Below, piece by piece: positions 1 to 8,025 of a stretch of 64,000 nt of DNA. The translations under genes were made by a program, and so were the position numbers. Under the pieces are notes generated by a model. The model was not told the origin of the DNA, ran no database searches, and worked only from the letters and a program-made list of their open reading frames with translations. Numbering within the stretch: position 1 is the stretch's first letter; every line of letters starts with the position of its first letter. Source of the stretch: Methanoculleus sp. (GTDB lineage: Archaea; Halobacteriota; Methanomicrobia; Methanomicrobiales; Methanoculleaceae); contig JAHDQM010000001.1 in NCBI GenBank assembly GCA_018433835.1, positions 1-64,000 of the forward strand, in the 5' to 3' direction.

Positions 1-262
1 ACTCCGCTCCTCGCACCTTCGGTGCTCGAACTCCGCTCCTCGCACCTTCGGTGCTCGAACTCCGCTCCTCGCACCTTCGGTGCTCGAACTCCGCTCCTCG
101 CACCTTCGGTGCTCGAACTCCGCTCCTCGAAACCCTGCGGGTTTCTCGAACTCCGCTCCTCGAAACCCTGCGGGTTTCTCGAACTCCGCTCCTCGCACCT
201 TCGGTGCTCGAACTCCGCTCCTCGAAACCCTGCGGGTTTCTCGAACTCCGTCCTTTCAGGAC
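1..262. repeat. Tandem array of hairpins with constant 16-nt spacer
   Basis: Eight perfect hairpins are separated by an identical 16-nt spacer (TCGAACTCCGCTCCTC). Five are GCACC-TTC-GGTGC (13-25, 42-54, 71-83, 100-112, 195-207) and three are GAAACCC-TGC-GGGTTTC (129-145, 162-178, 224-240). A ninth hairpin of a third sequence, GTCCT-TTC-AGGAC, lies at 250-262. Both arms change together, so the stem is kept while the sequence differs. The array continues off the left edge. It runs into TGGCGATATC at 291-300, the end of the dispersed element seen elsewhere in the window. Reading frames through it are repeat artefacts. Confidence 0.85.
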
Positions 263-310
263 GTTGTTCTCCGGAGCGTCGTTCCCCCAATGGCGATATC
301 CCCCGGAATC
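263..310. mobile_element. Right end of dispersed palindromic element (copy 1)
   Basis: A CTCCGGAG hairpin is followed by CGTTCCCCC and TGGCGATATC (291-300), matching the right ends of the other copies near 10.5, 30.2 and 62.0 kb. The rest of this copy is the hairpin array, and its left end is outside the window. Bases 301-475 hold no convincing gene; they lie downstream of pan. Confidence 0.6.
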
Positions 311-475
311 CGTATTTGTGATGCAATCAATGACTCTCCAGAGGGCTTGAATCTGGATTCACGCCCAATTCAACGAGGTCGGTGTATCCTTTTTCGGGAT
401 TACTGCTTTTCCTCCCGCAACGATAACCCGATGAAAGGACCGCGGCAAAACTGTTATTCAAAAAAGAGATATCCT

Positions 476-1714
476 TCAGGCGAACATCTCGCCGAAGGTG
501 GTGTGGAAGTGGTGGCGATCAAAGTCCACCGCGAGCTTGTCGATCGCCTTCATGAAGTCGTCGGTGTTGACCGCGTCGCGCTCCATCCTGATGGCGAACA
601 TGCCCGCTTCCATGCATATTGCCCGGAGGTCGGCACCGTTCTTGCCTTCCGTGAGCCGGGAAACCTCCGAGAGGTTGACGTCCTCGCCGAGGTTCATGTG
701 CATGGTGTGGATCTTTAAGATGGCAAGCCTTCCCAGGTGATCGGGGAGCGGGATCTCGATCATCCGGTCGAACCGGCCCGGGCGGAGGAGGGCGCGGTCG
801 AGGATATCGATCCGGTTCGTCGCCGCGACGATCTTGACGTCGCCCCGGTTGTCGAACCCGTCCATCTCGGCGAGGAGCTGCATCAGCGTCCGCTGGACTT
901 CGCGGTCCCCGGACGTCGTCGAGTCGTTCCGGTGCGCCCCGATTGCATCGATCTCGTCGATGAAGATGATCGACGGCGCCCTCTGCTTCGCGAGGTCGAA
1001 GAGCTCCCGGACCAGGCGGGCGCCCTCGCCGATGTACTTCTGCACCAGCTCCGAGCCGACCACGCGGAGGAAGTGTGCGTTCGTCTGGTGGGCTACCGCC
1101 CGTGCGAGGAGCGTCTTCCCCGTGCCGGGCGGGCCGTAGAGAAGCACGCCCTTCGGCGGGGAGATGCCGACCTTCTCGAAGAGTTGCGGCTTTGTCAGGG
1201 GGAGCTCGACGGCTTCCCGGATCTCCTCGATCTGCGGTTCAAGGCCGCCGATATTCTCGTAGGTCTCCTCCGGGGACTCGACCAGTTCCATGCCGTAGAT
1301 CTGCGCGTCGTAACTTGTGGGGAGCACATCCACGATGGCCAGGGACTGCTGGTTGAGCGTGCACCGGACACCCGGTTTGAGGAGATCGGGGTCGATGAGC
1401 TGGGATGTACGGACGAGGAATCGCGGTCCTGCACTGCTTCGCACAATCACCCGGCTGTTGTCGATGACGTCGGTAACTGTCCCGATCACGAGAGGAGGGC
1501 TTCGGAGCTGTTCGATCTCGCTCTTCAGTTTTCGCAGCTCGCGTTCGTAGCGGATCTTCTGGGTTTCAACGTATCGTTTCTCGGACTCCATCTGGCGAAA
1601 TTGTTCGCGTAGCTCCAGGTTCCGGTTTTCGAGGTTCGTAATCCGTTCCAGGAGATACTGGTAGATGTCTTCACCGGTATCCTTGTCTGGTGCCTGCCGA
1701 ACGATATCTCCCAT
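476..1714 (-). CDS. pan: Proteasome-activating nucleotidase (AAA+ ATPase)
   Basis: Hexameric AAA+ unfoldase that feeds proteins into the archaeal 20S proteasome. It is 412 aa, the usual family length. Residues about 16-74 form a heptad-rich coiled coil, followed by an OB domain (about 75-135) and the AAA module with Walker A GPPGTGKT at 194-201, Walker B IIFIDEID and arginine-finger region RPGRFDR. The ATG at 1714 was chosen because GGAG lies just upstream and the longer frame has no family-like sequence. The C terminus ends in Glu-Met-Phe-Ala rather than the usual hydrophobic-Tyr-X tail that opens the proteasome gate, so Phe may replace Tyr. It is divergent from the MBF1 gene, with 58 bases between the start codons. 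Confidence 0.96.
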   Translation of the reverse strand: MGDIVRQAPDKDTGEDIYQYLLERITNLENRNLELREQFRQMESEKRYVETQKIRYERELRKLKSEIEQLRSPPLVIGTVTDVIDNSRVIVRSSAGPRFLVRTSQLIDPDLLKPGVRCTLNQQSLAIVDVLPTSYDAQIYGMELVESPEETYENIGGLEPQIEEIREAVELPLTKPQLFEKVGISPPKGVLLYGPPGTGKTLLARAVAHQTNAHFLRVVGSELVQKYIGEGARLVRELFDLAKQRAPSIIFIDEIDAIGAHRNDSTTSGDREVQRTLMQLLAEMDGFDNRGDVKIVAATNRIDILDRALLRPGRFDRMIEIPLPDHLGRLAILKIHTMHMNLGEDVNLSEVSRLTEGKNGADLRAICMEAGMFAIRMERDAVNTDDFMKAIDKLAVDFDRHHFHTTFGEMFA

Positions 1715-1772
1715 GGGGTCTCCTCGATTAATTATATAGGTTAAAATGAATATAAAATTGTTTGCGAGACTT
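1715..1772. promoter_or_regulatory. Divergent pan/MBF1 promoter region
   Basis: This short gap must carry both promoters. A TATAAAAT box at 1750-1757 sits about 20-25 bases before the MBF1 ATG, as expected for a leaderless transcript. On the other strand TATATAATTA (about 1731-1740) or the same AT-rich block read in reverse (about 1748-1756) would serve pan, whose leader contains the GGAG ribosome-binding site. The two TATA regions are close enough that the promoters may compete. Confidence 0.6.
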
Positions 1773-2261
1773 ATGCAGTGCGAACTATGCGGCGCTCCTA
1801 TAGTGGGACCGTCGAAAACCATCCAGATCGAAGGTGCAGAGCTCTGCGTCTGCGTTCGATGTGCGAAACACGGTACGGAAGTCCAGCAACCGCGACGAAA
1901 AGGTGCCCCGCAGAAGAAGCCGGGACTCGCCGCCCCGCAGGCCCGGAGAAGGCCCCGGGACGTCTTTGACCTGATGGAAGGAGAGATCGTCGACGATTAT
2001 GCCGACCGTATCCGGGCCGCCCGGGAAGGGAAGGAGTGGTCCACGCTCGACCTTGCACAGGCGATCAAGGAACGTGAGCTCCTGGTCAAGAAGATCGAGA
2101 AGGGAGACCTCATCCCCGAAGACGACGTCCGGAGAAAGCTCGAGAAAGCGCTCAGTATCAGGCTGATCGACTCGACCGAAGACAGCACCTCCACAGGTGG
2201 GCCGGGCCGGGTGACCATGACCGTCGGCGACGTCATATCGTTCAAGAAGAGCCGGAAATAA
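1773..2261 (+). CDS. MBF1-family zinc-ribbon HTH transcription factor
   Basis: Archaeal multiprotein bridging factor 1, 162 aa. The N terminus holds a zinc ribbon (CELC about residues 3-6, CVRC about 28-31); a Cro/C1-type helix-turn-helix follows (about 75-135, with the stretch [19 protein letters not shown]). The family contacts TBP/TFB-type machinery and ribosomes. The ATG at 1773 is preferred over the upstream frame start because the zinc ribbon begins there and a TATA box lies at the right distance for a leaderless mRNA. Divergent from pan. Confidence 0.9.
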   Translation: MQCELCGAPIVGPSKTIQIEGAELCVCVRCAKHGTEVQQPRRKGAPQKKPGLAAPQARRRPRDVFDLMEGEIVDDYADRIRAAREGKEWSTLDLAQAIKERELLVKKIEKGDLIPEDDVRRKLEKALSIRLIDSTEDSTSTGGPGRVTMTVGDVISFKKSRK

Positions 2262-2567
2262 GCCAATCGCCATACTTTTTCCCCCGGGGGGCCGGCCCTG
2301 AGCCTGATTCATCTCTCGCGCGGAAATCCGTCATATTTTTATACAAGAACGCGTAACGGTATAGACAATGCGTGGTGAATGTTTTTTCGCCGGTGACCGC
2401 TTTTACCTCGGTTAACGGAGTAACCACCACTTGCGCAGGAGCGACTCGACAGTTTTTGACCGCCGATACCCGTGATGACGGAGCGGCAGCGTTCTATCGC
2501 TATTTTATCTGGTTTATCCAGTTTTAATTATTCCCGGAAGATTGTATCATCAAGATCCGGGAGGACT
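2262..2567. promoter_or_regulatory. Leader and promoter region of the aromatic operon
   Basis: No gene is seen here. Two possible TATA boxes are present: ATTTTTATA near 2334-2342 and TTTTAATTA at 2522-2530. The second is about 25-30 bases ahead of a start near 2555, giving a short leader that carries GGGAGG. An inverted repeat GGTTA-N6-TAACC lies at 2410-2425 between them and could be an operator. Function is inferred only. Confidence 0.4.
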
Positions 2568-3365
2568 ATGGTTATGAGAGGAAAAGAGATTCGTCTGGAA
2601 CGTATCATGGATCGGAACACCGGCAAGACCATCATCGTGCCGCTCGACCACGGGGTGACGCTCGGCCCCATCCCGGGACTGGTAGACGTCGGAAGGACCA
2701 TCGACCTCGTAGCAGAGGGTGGAGCAAACGCGGTGATCGGCCACGTGGGGCTTGCGCTGCACGGGCACCGGGGGCATGGGCGGGACGTCGGCCTTATCAT
2801 GCATCTCTCGGCGAGCACCAGCATCGGCCCGGACCCGAACGACAAAGTGCTCGTGAACACCGTCACGAACGCCCTGAAGATGGGCGCCGACGGCGTCTCG
2901 GTGCATATCAACGTCGGCGCCGACTCAGAAGCAAGGATGCTCGAAGACCTGGGCAGGGTCGCGGTCGCGTGCATGGAGTGGGGGATGCCGCTCCTTGCGA
3001 TGATGTACCCGAGGGGCAGGAAGGTCATGGACGAGCACGACCTCGAGAGCGTCAAGCTCTCGGCACGGGTGGCGGCGGAGCTCGGCGCCGATATCGTCAA
3101 GACCGTTTACACCGGGGACGCGGACTCGTTTAAGGAGGTGACCCGGGGATGCCCGGTTCCGGTCGTGGTCGCCGGAGGCTCGAAGACCGACGAAGCGGCG
3201 ATCCTCGACCTGGTGGAGGGCGCGATGGAGGGGGGTGCCGCCGGCATATCGATCGGGAGGAACGCCTTCCAGCATTCGGCGCCAGACCGCCTGATCCGTG
3301 CTGCTGCGCTGATCATTCACGAAGGGCGCCCGGCAGAGGAAGCGATGGAGATTCTCCGGACGTGA
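2568..3365 (+). CDS. ADH synthase / archaeal class I aldolase family (copy 1)
   Basis: 265 aa TIM-barrel class I aldolase of the DhnA/ADH-synthase family. In methanogens one family member makes 2-amino-3,7-dideoxy-D-threo-hept-6-ulosonate (ADH), the first step of the alternative route to 3-dehydroquinate; related members are fructose-bisphosphate aldolases. Visible motifs are IVPLDHGVTLGP near the N terminus, LSASTS, MMYPRG, the Schiff-base lysine in DIVKTVYTGD and the phosphate-binding GRNAFQ. GGGAGG precedes ATG 2568; ATG 2574 aligns better with the next gene and is equally possible. First gene of the aromatic operon and a tandem paralogue of the next gene. Which copy is the ADH synthase cannot be settled by eye. 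Confidence 0.88.
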   Translation: MVMRGKEIRLERIMDRNTGKTIIVPLDHGVTLGPIPGLVDVGRTIDLVAEGGANAVIGHVGLALHGHRGHGRDVGLIMHLSASTSIGPDPNDKVLVNTVTNALKMGADGVSVHINVGADSEARMLEDLGRVAVACMEWGMPLLAMMYPRGRKVMDEHDLESVKLSARVAAELGADIVKTVYTGDADSFKEVTRGCPVPVVVAGGSKTDEAAILDLVEGAMEGGAAGISIGRNAFQHSAPDRLIRAAALIIHEGRPAEEAMEILRT

Positions 3366-4156
3366 TGAATATGATAGGAAAAGAGATCCGCCTGGAGCGG
3401 ATTATGGACCGGAACACCGGCCGCGCCGTGATCATTCCCATGGATCACGGGTTCACGCTGGGCCAGATCGAGGGGCTCTGCAACATGACCGAGACCGTCA
3501 ACGCGGTGAGCGAGGGCGGGGCGAACGCCATCGTGCTCCACAAGGGCATGGTGAAGGGAGGGCACCGGAAGCACGGAAAGGATATCGGCCTCATCGTCCA
3601 CCTCTCCGCAAGCACCTCCTTAAACCCGGACCCGAACGACAAAGTGCTCGTCTGCACCGTGGAGGAGGCGGTCGCGCTCGGCGCCGATGCGGTCTCGATC
3701 CACATCAACCTGGGTGCCCCGAACGAGTCGCGGATGATCGAGTCGGCGGGCGAGGTGGTGCGGGACTGCAACCGCTGGGGGATACCGCTCCTGATCATGA
3801 TCTACCCCCGCGGCAAGGGGATCGATCCCACCTCGCCGCAGGCGATCGGACACTGCGTCCGGGTCGCCGAGGAACTCGGGGCCGACCTGATCAAGACAAA
3901 CTACACCGGCGATGCGGAGACGTTCCGCCGGATCACCGCTGCCTGCTCGGTGCCGGTGATGATCGCGGGCGGCGAGAAGGGCGGGGACCTCGAGACGCTC
4001 ACCACCATCCGGGACGCGATCGGTGCGGGAGCGGCGGGTGTCTGCATGGGAAGGAACGCCTTCCAGCGCGGTGACCCCGCCCGGTTCATCCGGTCGATCT
4101 GCCGGGTGGTGCACGAGGGAACGGATCCGGCCGGGGCCCTGGAGACGGAGCGATGA
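3365..4156 (+). CDS. ADH synthase / archaeal class I aldolase family (copy 2)
   Basis: 263 aa paralogue of the preceding gene; its ATG overlaps the previous TGA by one base. It keeps the same layout: GKEIRLERIMDRNTG at the N terminus, IIPMDHGFTLGQ, LSASTS, MIYPRG, lysine in DLIKTNYTGD, and GRNAFQRG at the phosphate site. The gene end overlaps the start of the 3-dehydroquinate synthase II gene, which uses the ADH product, so at least one of the two copies is expected to be ADH synthase. The second may be a fructose-bisphosphate or deoxyketose-phosphate aldolase supplying precursor; this division is inferred. Confidence 0.88.
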   Translation: MNMIGKEIRLERIMDRNTGRAVIIPMDHGFTLGQIEGLCNMTETVNAVSEGGANAIVLHKGMVKGGHRKHGKDIGLIVHLSASTSLNPDPNDKVLVCTVEEAVALGADAVSIHINLGAPNESRMIESAGEVVRDCNRWGIPLLIMIYPRGKGIDPTSPQAIGHCVRVAEELGADLIKTNYTGDAETFRRITAACSVPVMIAGGEKGGDLETLTTIRDAIGAGAAGVCMGRNAFQRGDPARFIRSICRVVHEGTDPAGALETER

Positions 4157-5139
4157 AGCAGTTCTGGGTCGATCTCAGGCAGTGGAGGAAGGATCTCGCG
4201 ACCACCGCGATCGAGAGCGGTGCCGACGCCCTGGTGACGGACGACGCGGAACGCGTGCGGGAACTCGGCCGGGTGACGACGGTCGCGGCGAACGGCGACC
4301 TCATCCCCGGAAAAGACGTCTTCGAGGTCGAGATCGTCGATAAAGCGACCGAAGAGGAGGCGCTCCGGCTCTCCCGCCAGGGTTATGTTATCGTCAGGAC
4401 AGGAGACTGGACGGTCATCCCGCTCGAGAACCTCGTCGCGCAGTCGAACCGGATCATTGCCGCGGTCACGAACGCCGATGAGGCGAAGGTCGCCCTGACC
4501 GTCCTCGAACGCGGTGCGGCGGGCATCGTTCTTTCGACCGACGACCCGGCGGAGATACGGCGGGTCGCGAAGACGATCGCCGGCGCCGGCGCAGAGGTCC
4601 CCCTCGTCCAGTTCGAGGTGACCCGGATCGCCCCCGTCGGCATGGGGGACCGGGTCTGCGTGGATACCTGCTCGATCCTCGCCGACGGGGAGGGGATGCT
4701 CGTCGGCAACACCTCCTCGGCGTTCCTGCTGGTGCATCCCGAAACCCTGGAGAACCCCTACGTGGCGCCGCGCCCGTTCCGGGTGAACGCCGGGGCGGTG
4801 CACGCCTACATCCTCCTTCCCGACAGAAAGACTGCATACCTCGCCGACCTCGCGGTGGGCGATAAGGTGCTCGTCGCGGAGCATACCGGCCCGACCTCTG
4901 AAGCGGTCGTCGGCAGGGTGAAGATCGAGCGCCGCCCGCTCCTCCTCGTCGAGGCCAGGTCCGGGAATGCAACGGTGAGCCTGGTCCTCCAGAACGCCGA
5001 GACGATTCGGCTTGTCAGGGAGGACGGGACGGCCGTATCGGTCGCCGCCCTTGCGGTGGGTGATAAGGTGCTCGGCAGCGTCGCGGAGGGCGGGCGGCAT
5101 TTCGGCGTCGCTGTCAAGGAAACGATCCTGGAGAAGTGA
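4153..5139 (+). CDS. aroB': 3-dehydroquinate synthase II (AroB')
   Basis: 328 aa enzyme that oxidatively deaminates and cyclises ADH to 3-dehydroquinate, replacing bacterial AroB in methanogens. Family hallmarks are the N-terminal MKQFWVDLRQW, the central region VTRIAPVGMGDRVCVDTCS, GEGMLVGNTSSAFLLVHPE, and PFRVNAGAVHAYILLPD. The C-terminal half contains two similar beta-rich segments, each with AVGDKVL. Its ATG sits in an ATGA overlap with the upstream aldolase gene, indicating translational coupling. Confidence 0.95.
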   Translation: MKQFWVDLRQWRKDLATTAIESGADALVTDDAERVRELGRVTTVAANGDLIPGKDVFEVEIVDKATEEEALRLSRQGYVIVRTGDWTVIPLENLVAQSNRIIAAVTNADEAKVALTVLERGAAGIVLSTDDPAEIRRVAKTIAGAGAEVPLVQFEVTRIAPVGMGDRVCVDTCSILADGEGMLVGNTSSAFLLVHPETLENPYVAPRPFRVNAGAVHAYILLPDRKTAYLADLAVGDKVLVAEHTGPTSEAVVGRVKIERRPLLLVEARSGNATVSLVLQNAETIRLVREDGTAVSVAALAVGDKVLGSVAEGGRHFGVAVKETILEK

Positions 5140-5144
5140 CGGCA

Positions 5145-5969
5145 ATGCTCGCAGGCATCATCGGCGGCACGGGACAGATGGGACGGTTCTTTGCGGGAGT
5201 CTTCGAGGCGGCCGGCTGGGAGGCGATCGTCTCCGGAACGAAGACCTCCCTCACCGCCCGCGCCGTCGCGGAGACGGCGGACCTCGTCATGGTCTCGGTG
5301 CCGATCCGCGCCACCGTCGGGGTGATCCGGGAAGTCGCCCCGCTTCTCTCGGAGGAGCAGGTCTTCTGCGACCTGACGTCCCTCAAGGTCGAACCGGTCC
5401 GGGCGATGCTCTCCTCCCGTGCGGAGGTTATCGGTCTCCACCCGATGTTCGGGCCGGGCGCCGCGTCGCTCCGGGGCCAGACGATCGTCGCAACCCCTGC
5501 CCGGTGCAGCCCGGAGACCCTCGAGGGCCTCCTCTCCGTCTTCCGCGACCAGGGGGCGGCGATCACTCTCTCGACACCGGAAGACCACGACCGGATGATG
5601 GCGGTGATCCAGGGGCTCACTCACTTCGGGACGCTTGCAAAAGCGGAGGCCATCCGCCGGACCGGCGCCGATGTCGGAGAGACGCTTCTGTTCACGAGCC
5701 CCGTCTACCGGATCGAGATGGGGCTCGTCGGAAGGCTCCTTGCCCAGGATGCAGGGCTCTACGGAGATATCCTGCAGATGAACCCGGCCGTCCCGGAGGT
5801 GCTCAGCGAGTTCGAGGAAGCGGTCCGGATGCTCCGGGAAGTCGTGGAGTCCGGTGACGAAGAGCGGTTCCGGGCATTCTTTGCCGGGAACGCCGGCCAC
5901 TACGCCTCGTACCTGGCGGCCGCGACGGCCGAGACGGACGACCTCATCAACCACGTGGTGAACCGATGA
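5145..5969 (+). CDS. tyrA: Prephenate dehydrogenase
   Basis: 274 aa NAD(P)-dependent enzyme converting prephenate to 4-hydroxyphenylpyruvate on the tyrosine branch. An N-terminal Rossmann motif GIIGGTGQMGRFF is followed by VMVSVPIRAT, the active-site region VIGLHPMFGPG, the conserved histidine in QGLTHFGTLAKAEA and an all-helical C-terminal dimerisation domain. There is no chorismate mutase or ACT domain. ATG 5145 is preferred over GTG 5136 because GGAG then has a more usable spacing of about 11 bases. It follows aroB' in the operon and ends in an ATGA overlap with pheA. Confidence 0.92.
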   Translation: MLAGIIGGTGQMGRFFAGVFEAAGWEAIVSGTKTSLTARAVAETADLVMVSVPIRATVGVIREVAPLLSEEQVFCDLTSLKVEPVRAMLSSRAEVIGLHPMFGPGAASLRGQTIVATPARCSPETLEGLLSVFRDQGAAITLSTPEDHDRMMAVIQGLTHFGTLAKAEAIRRTGADVGETLLFTSPVYRIEMGLVGRLLAQDAGLYGDILQMNPAVPEVLSEFEEAVRMLREVVESGDEERFRAFFAGNAGHYASYLAAATAETDDLINHVVNR

Positions 5970-6760
5970 TCGTCCTGACGCTCGGGCCGGCCGGGACGTT
6001 CAGCCACGAACTCGCCGGACGGCTCTACGGCGACGATGTAGAACTCCTGCCGACTATCCGGTCCATCATCGAGCACGTGGCGGGCGGCTCCGCCCGGGGT
6101 TTCGTGCCGATCGAGAACTCGGAGGCCGGTGGCGTGGGGGAGACGCTCCAGGGGCTCGCGGAGTTCGGCGTCGTTATCACCGGGGAGGCTTACATGCCCG
6201 TGCGGCACCACCTCGCGGCCCGGGAGGATCCTTCACACCTCGCGGTCATCTACGCCCACCCGCAGACGCACGAACAGTGCTCCGTCTTCCTCGACGGCCT
6301 CGGGGTTGAGGTCGTGCACACGAGCAGCAATGCCGCGAGCGCGATGGCGATGCAGAAAGACGAGTACGCCGGCGCGATCGTCTCGGAGACGGCGGCACGG
6401 ATCTACGCCCTTCCGGTGGCCTGCTGGGACATCCAGAACAGCAGGACGAACACCACCCGGTTCGTGGAGATATCCGCCGTTCCCCGCGAGAATGCGGAAT
6501 GCACGAAGTGCAGCCTCCTCGTGGACCCGGAGATCGACCGGGTCGGGCTCCTTGCGGATATCCTCGGGGTCTTCGCCCGGCGCGGTATCAACCTGACCCG
6601 GATCGAGTCGCGGCCGTCCCGGCGCGGCATCGGGAGGTATATATTCTTCATCGATCTGGAGGTCTCGGAAGGGCTGCAGGAGGCAAGGGAGGAACTCAAA
6701 GAAATGACCACCGTCAGGGAACTCGGGTGCTACGCCCGCATGGAGGTGCCGGGGATATGA
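5966..6760 (+). CDS. pheA: Prephenate dehydratase with ACT domain
   Basis: 264 aa enzyme converting prephenate to phenylpyruvate for phenylalanine. Residues about 1-175 are the bifolded catalytic domain (LGPAGTFSHE, VPIENSEAGGV and the family signature NTTRFVEI). Residues about 182-264 form an ACT domain with GVFARRGINLTRIESRPSR, the usual phenylalanine feedback site (ESRP). No chorismate mutase domain is fused and none is seen in this window. Overlaps tyrA by four bases (ATGA) and aroA by four bases. Confidence 0.95.
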   Translation: MIVLTLGPAGTFSHELAGRLYGDDVELLPTIRSIIEHVAGGSARGFVPIENSEAGGVGETLQGLAEFGVVITGEAYMPVRHHLAAREDPSHLAVIYAHPQTHEQCSVFLDGLGVEVVHTSSNAASAMAMQKDEYAGAIVSETAARIYALPVACWDIQNSRTNTTRFVEISAVPRENAECTKCSLLVDPEIDRVGLLADILGVFARRGINLTRIESRPSRRGIGRYIFFIDLEVSEGLQEAREELKEMTTVRELGCYARMEVPGI

Positions 6761-8025
6761 TCGTCAGGGTATCCCGGATCGGCCCGGTCGACGCGACGTT
6801 TCCGGCTCCTCCCTCCAAGAGTTACACCCACCGGGCCCTGATCGCGGGGGCGCTTGCCGGCGGCGAGTCGCGTATTGCAGGGCCGCTCCGCGCCGCCGAT
6901 ACGGAACTGACTGTCCGGGGGCTCGAGAGCCTCGGGGTGGCGATCGGGTGGCTGCCGGAGGAGATCGCTGTTGCCGGGTGCGGCGGCACCTTCCCCACAC
7001 CGGGAGAGGTGACCATCGACTGCGGAAACTCCGGGACGACCCTCCGGCTCCTCACCTCGGCGGCGCTTCTTGCCCGGCACCCGGTGGTGCTGACGGGGAG
7101 CACGAGGATGCTCGAGCGGCCGGTCGGCCCCCTTGCCGGGGCGCTCCGGGCTCTGGGCGGCGACGTCGCGTTCACCGGCCGCGCGGGGTTCCCGCCCATC
7201 CGGGTCTCCGGCAGGCTCCGGGGCGGGAGGACGCAGATCGACGGGAGCATCAGCAGCCAGTTCGTATCGTCAATCCTGATGGCGGCGCCGTACGCGGACG
7301 AGGACGTGGAACTCACGCTCCCGGCAACCCCGGCCTCCCGGTCGTACCTCGACGTGACCGCGGACGTGATGCTCCGGTTCGGCGCCCGGCTCGAGCGGCG
7401 GGGCTACGACTGGTTCCGGGTGGAGAGCGGCGTACCCTACCGGGGGAGGGGCTACCGGGTCGAGGGCGATTACTCCTCGGCGTCATACCTCTTCGCGGTC
7501 GCGGCCGTCTGCGGCGGGAGGGTCACGGTCACGGGCTTAAACCCGGAATCAGTCCAGGGCGACCGGCGGTTCCTCGATGCCCTCGAAGCGATGGGGTGCC
7601 GGGTGACCGCCAGGGGAGACGCGGTGATGGTGGAGCGGACAGGCGATCTCCGGGGTATCGAGATCGACATGTCCTCGTCCCCCGACACCGTCCAGACGCT
7701 CGCGGCGGTGGCGGCGACGGCAGGGTCGCCGACGACGATCGCCGGGATTGCGCACCTGCAGTACAAGGAGAGCGACCGCGTCGGGGTGACGTCGGATACC
7801 CTCCGGCGGATGGGTGCGGGCGTCGAGGTCACGGAAGACTCCCTCACGATAACGCCCGCTCCCCTTCACGGCGTGGCCGTCGACCCGCACGACGATCACC
7901 GGACGGCGATGGCGTTTGCCGTGCTCGGTCTCGCGGTCGGGGGGATGGCGATCCTTGAACCCGGGTGCGTGGAGAAGTCTTTCCCCGGGTTCTGGGAAGC
8001 GCTCTACCGGGAGGGACTGCTGTGA
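6757..8025 (+). CDS. aroA: 3-phosphoshikimate 1-carboxyvinyltransferase (EPSP synthase)
   Basis: 422 aa enzyme of the sixth shikimate step, joining shikimate-3-phosphate and PEP. Conserved segments are PPSKSYTHRALIAGALA (shikimate and PEP binding), DCGNSGTTLRLL (family signature 1), SSQFVSSILMAAP, GDYSSASYLFA and YKESDRVGV (signature 2 near the C terminus), with DDHRTAMAFA close behind. The length is normal for archaeal AroA. The ATG forms an ATGA overlap with pheA; the GTG of the next gene overlaps its stop. Confidence 0.96.
   Translation: MIVRVSRIGPVDATFPAPPSKSYTHRALIAGALAGGESRIAGPLRAADTELTVRGLESLGVAIGWLPEEIAVAGCGGTFPTPGEVTIDCGNSGTTLRLLTSAALLARHPVVLTGSTRMLERPVGPLAGALRALGGDVAFTGRAGFPPIRVSGRLRGGRTQIDGSISSQFVSSILMAAPYADEDVELTLPATPASRSYLDVTADVMLRFGARLERRGYDWFRVESGVPYRGRGYRVEGDYSSASYLFAVAAVCGGRVTVTGLNPESVQGDRRFLDALEAMGCRVTARGDAVMVERTGDLRGIEIDMSSSPDTVQTLAAVAATAGSPTTIAGIAHLQYKESDRVGVTSDTLRRMGAGVEVTEDSLTITPAPLHGVAVDPHDDHRTAMAFAVLGLAVGGMAILEPGCVEKSFPGFWEALYREGLL

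Noticed and set aside
1..240. CRISPR array
   Set aside because: Here the constant part is the 16-nt spacer and the variable part is a short palindrome of only two sequences; there are no unique spacers and no cas genes nearby.
22..718. Open frames of 99-212 codons through the left-edge repeat
   Set aside because: All three frames are open only because the 29-bp unit repeats without stops; the products are repeats of LELRSS-like words with no family or start signal.
2262..2567. T-box or riboswitch controlling the aromatic operon
   Set aside because: No T-box sequence or known aptamer pattern; only a short inverted repeat is visible, reported as a possible operator.
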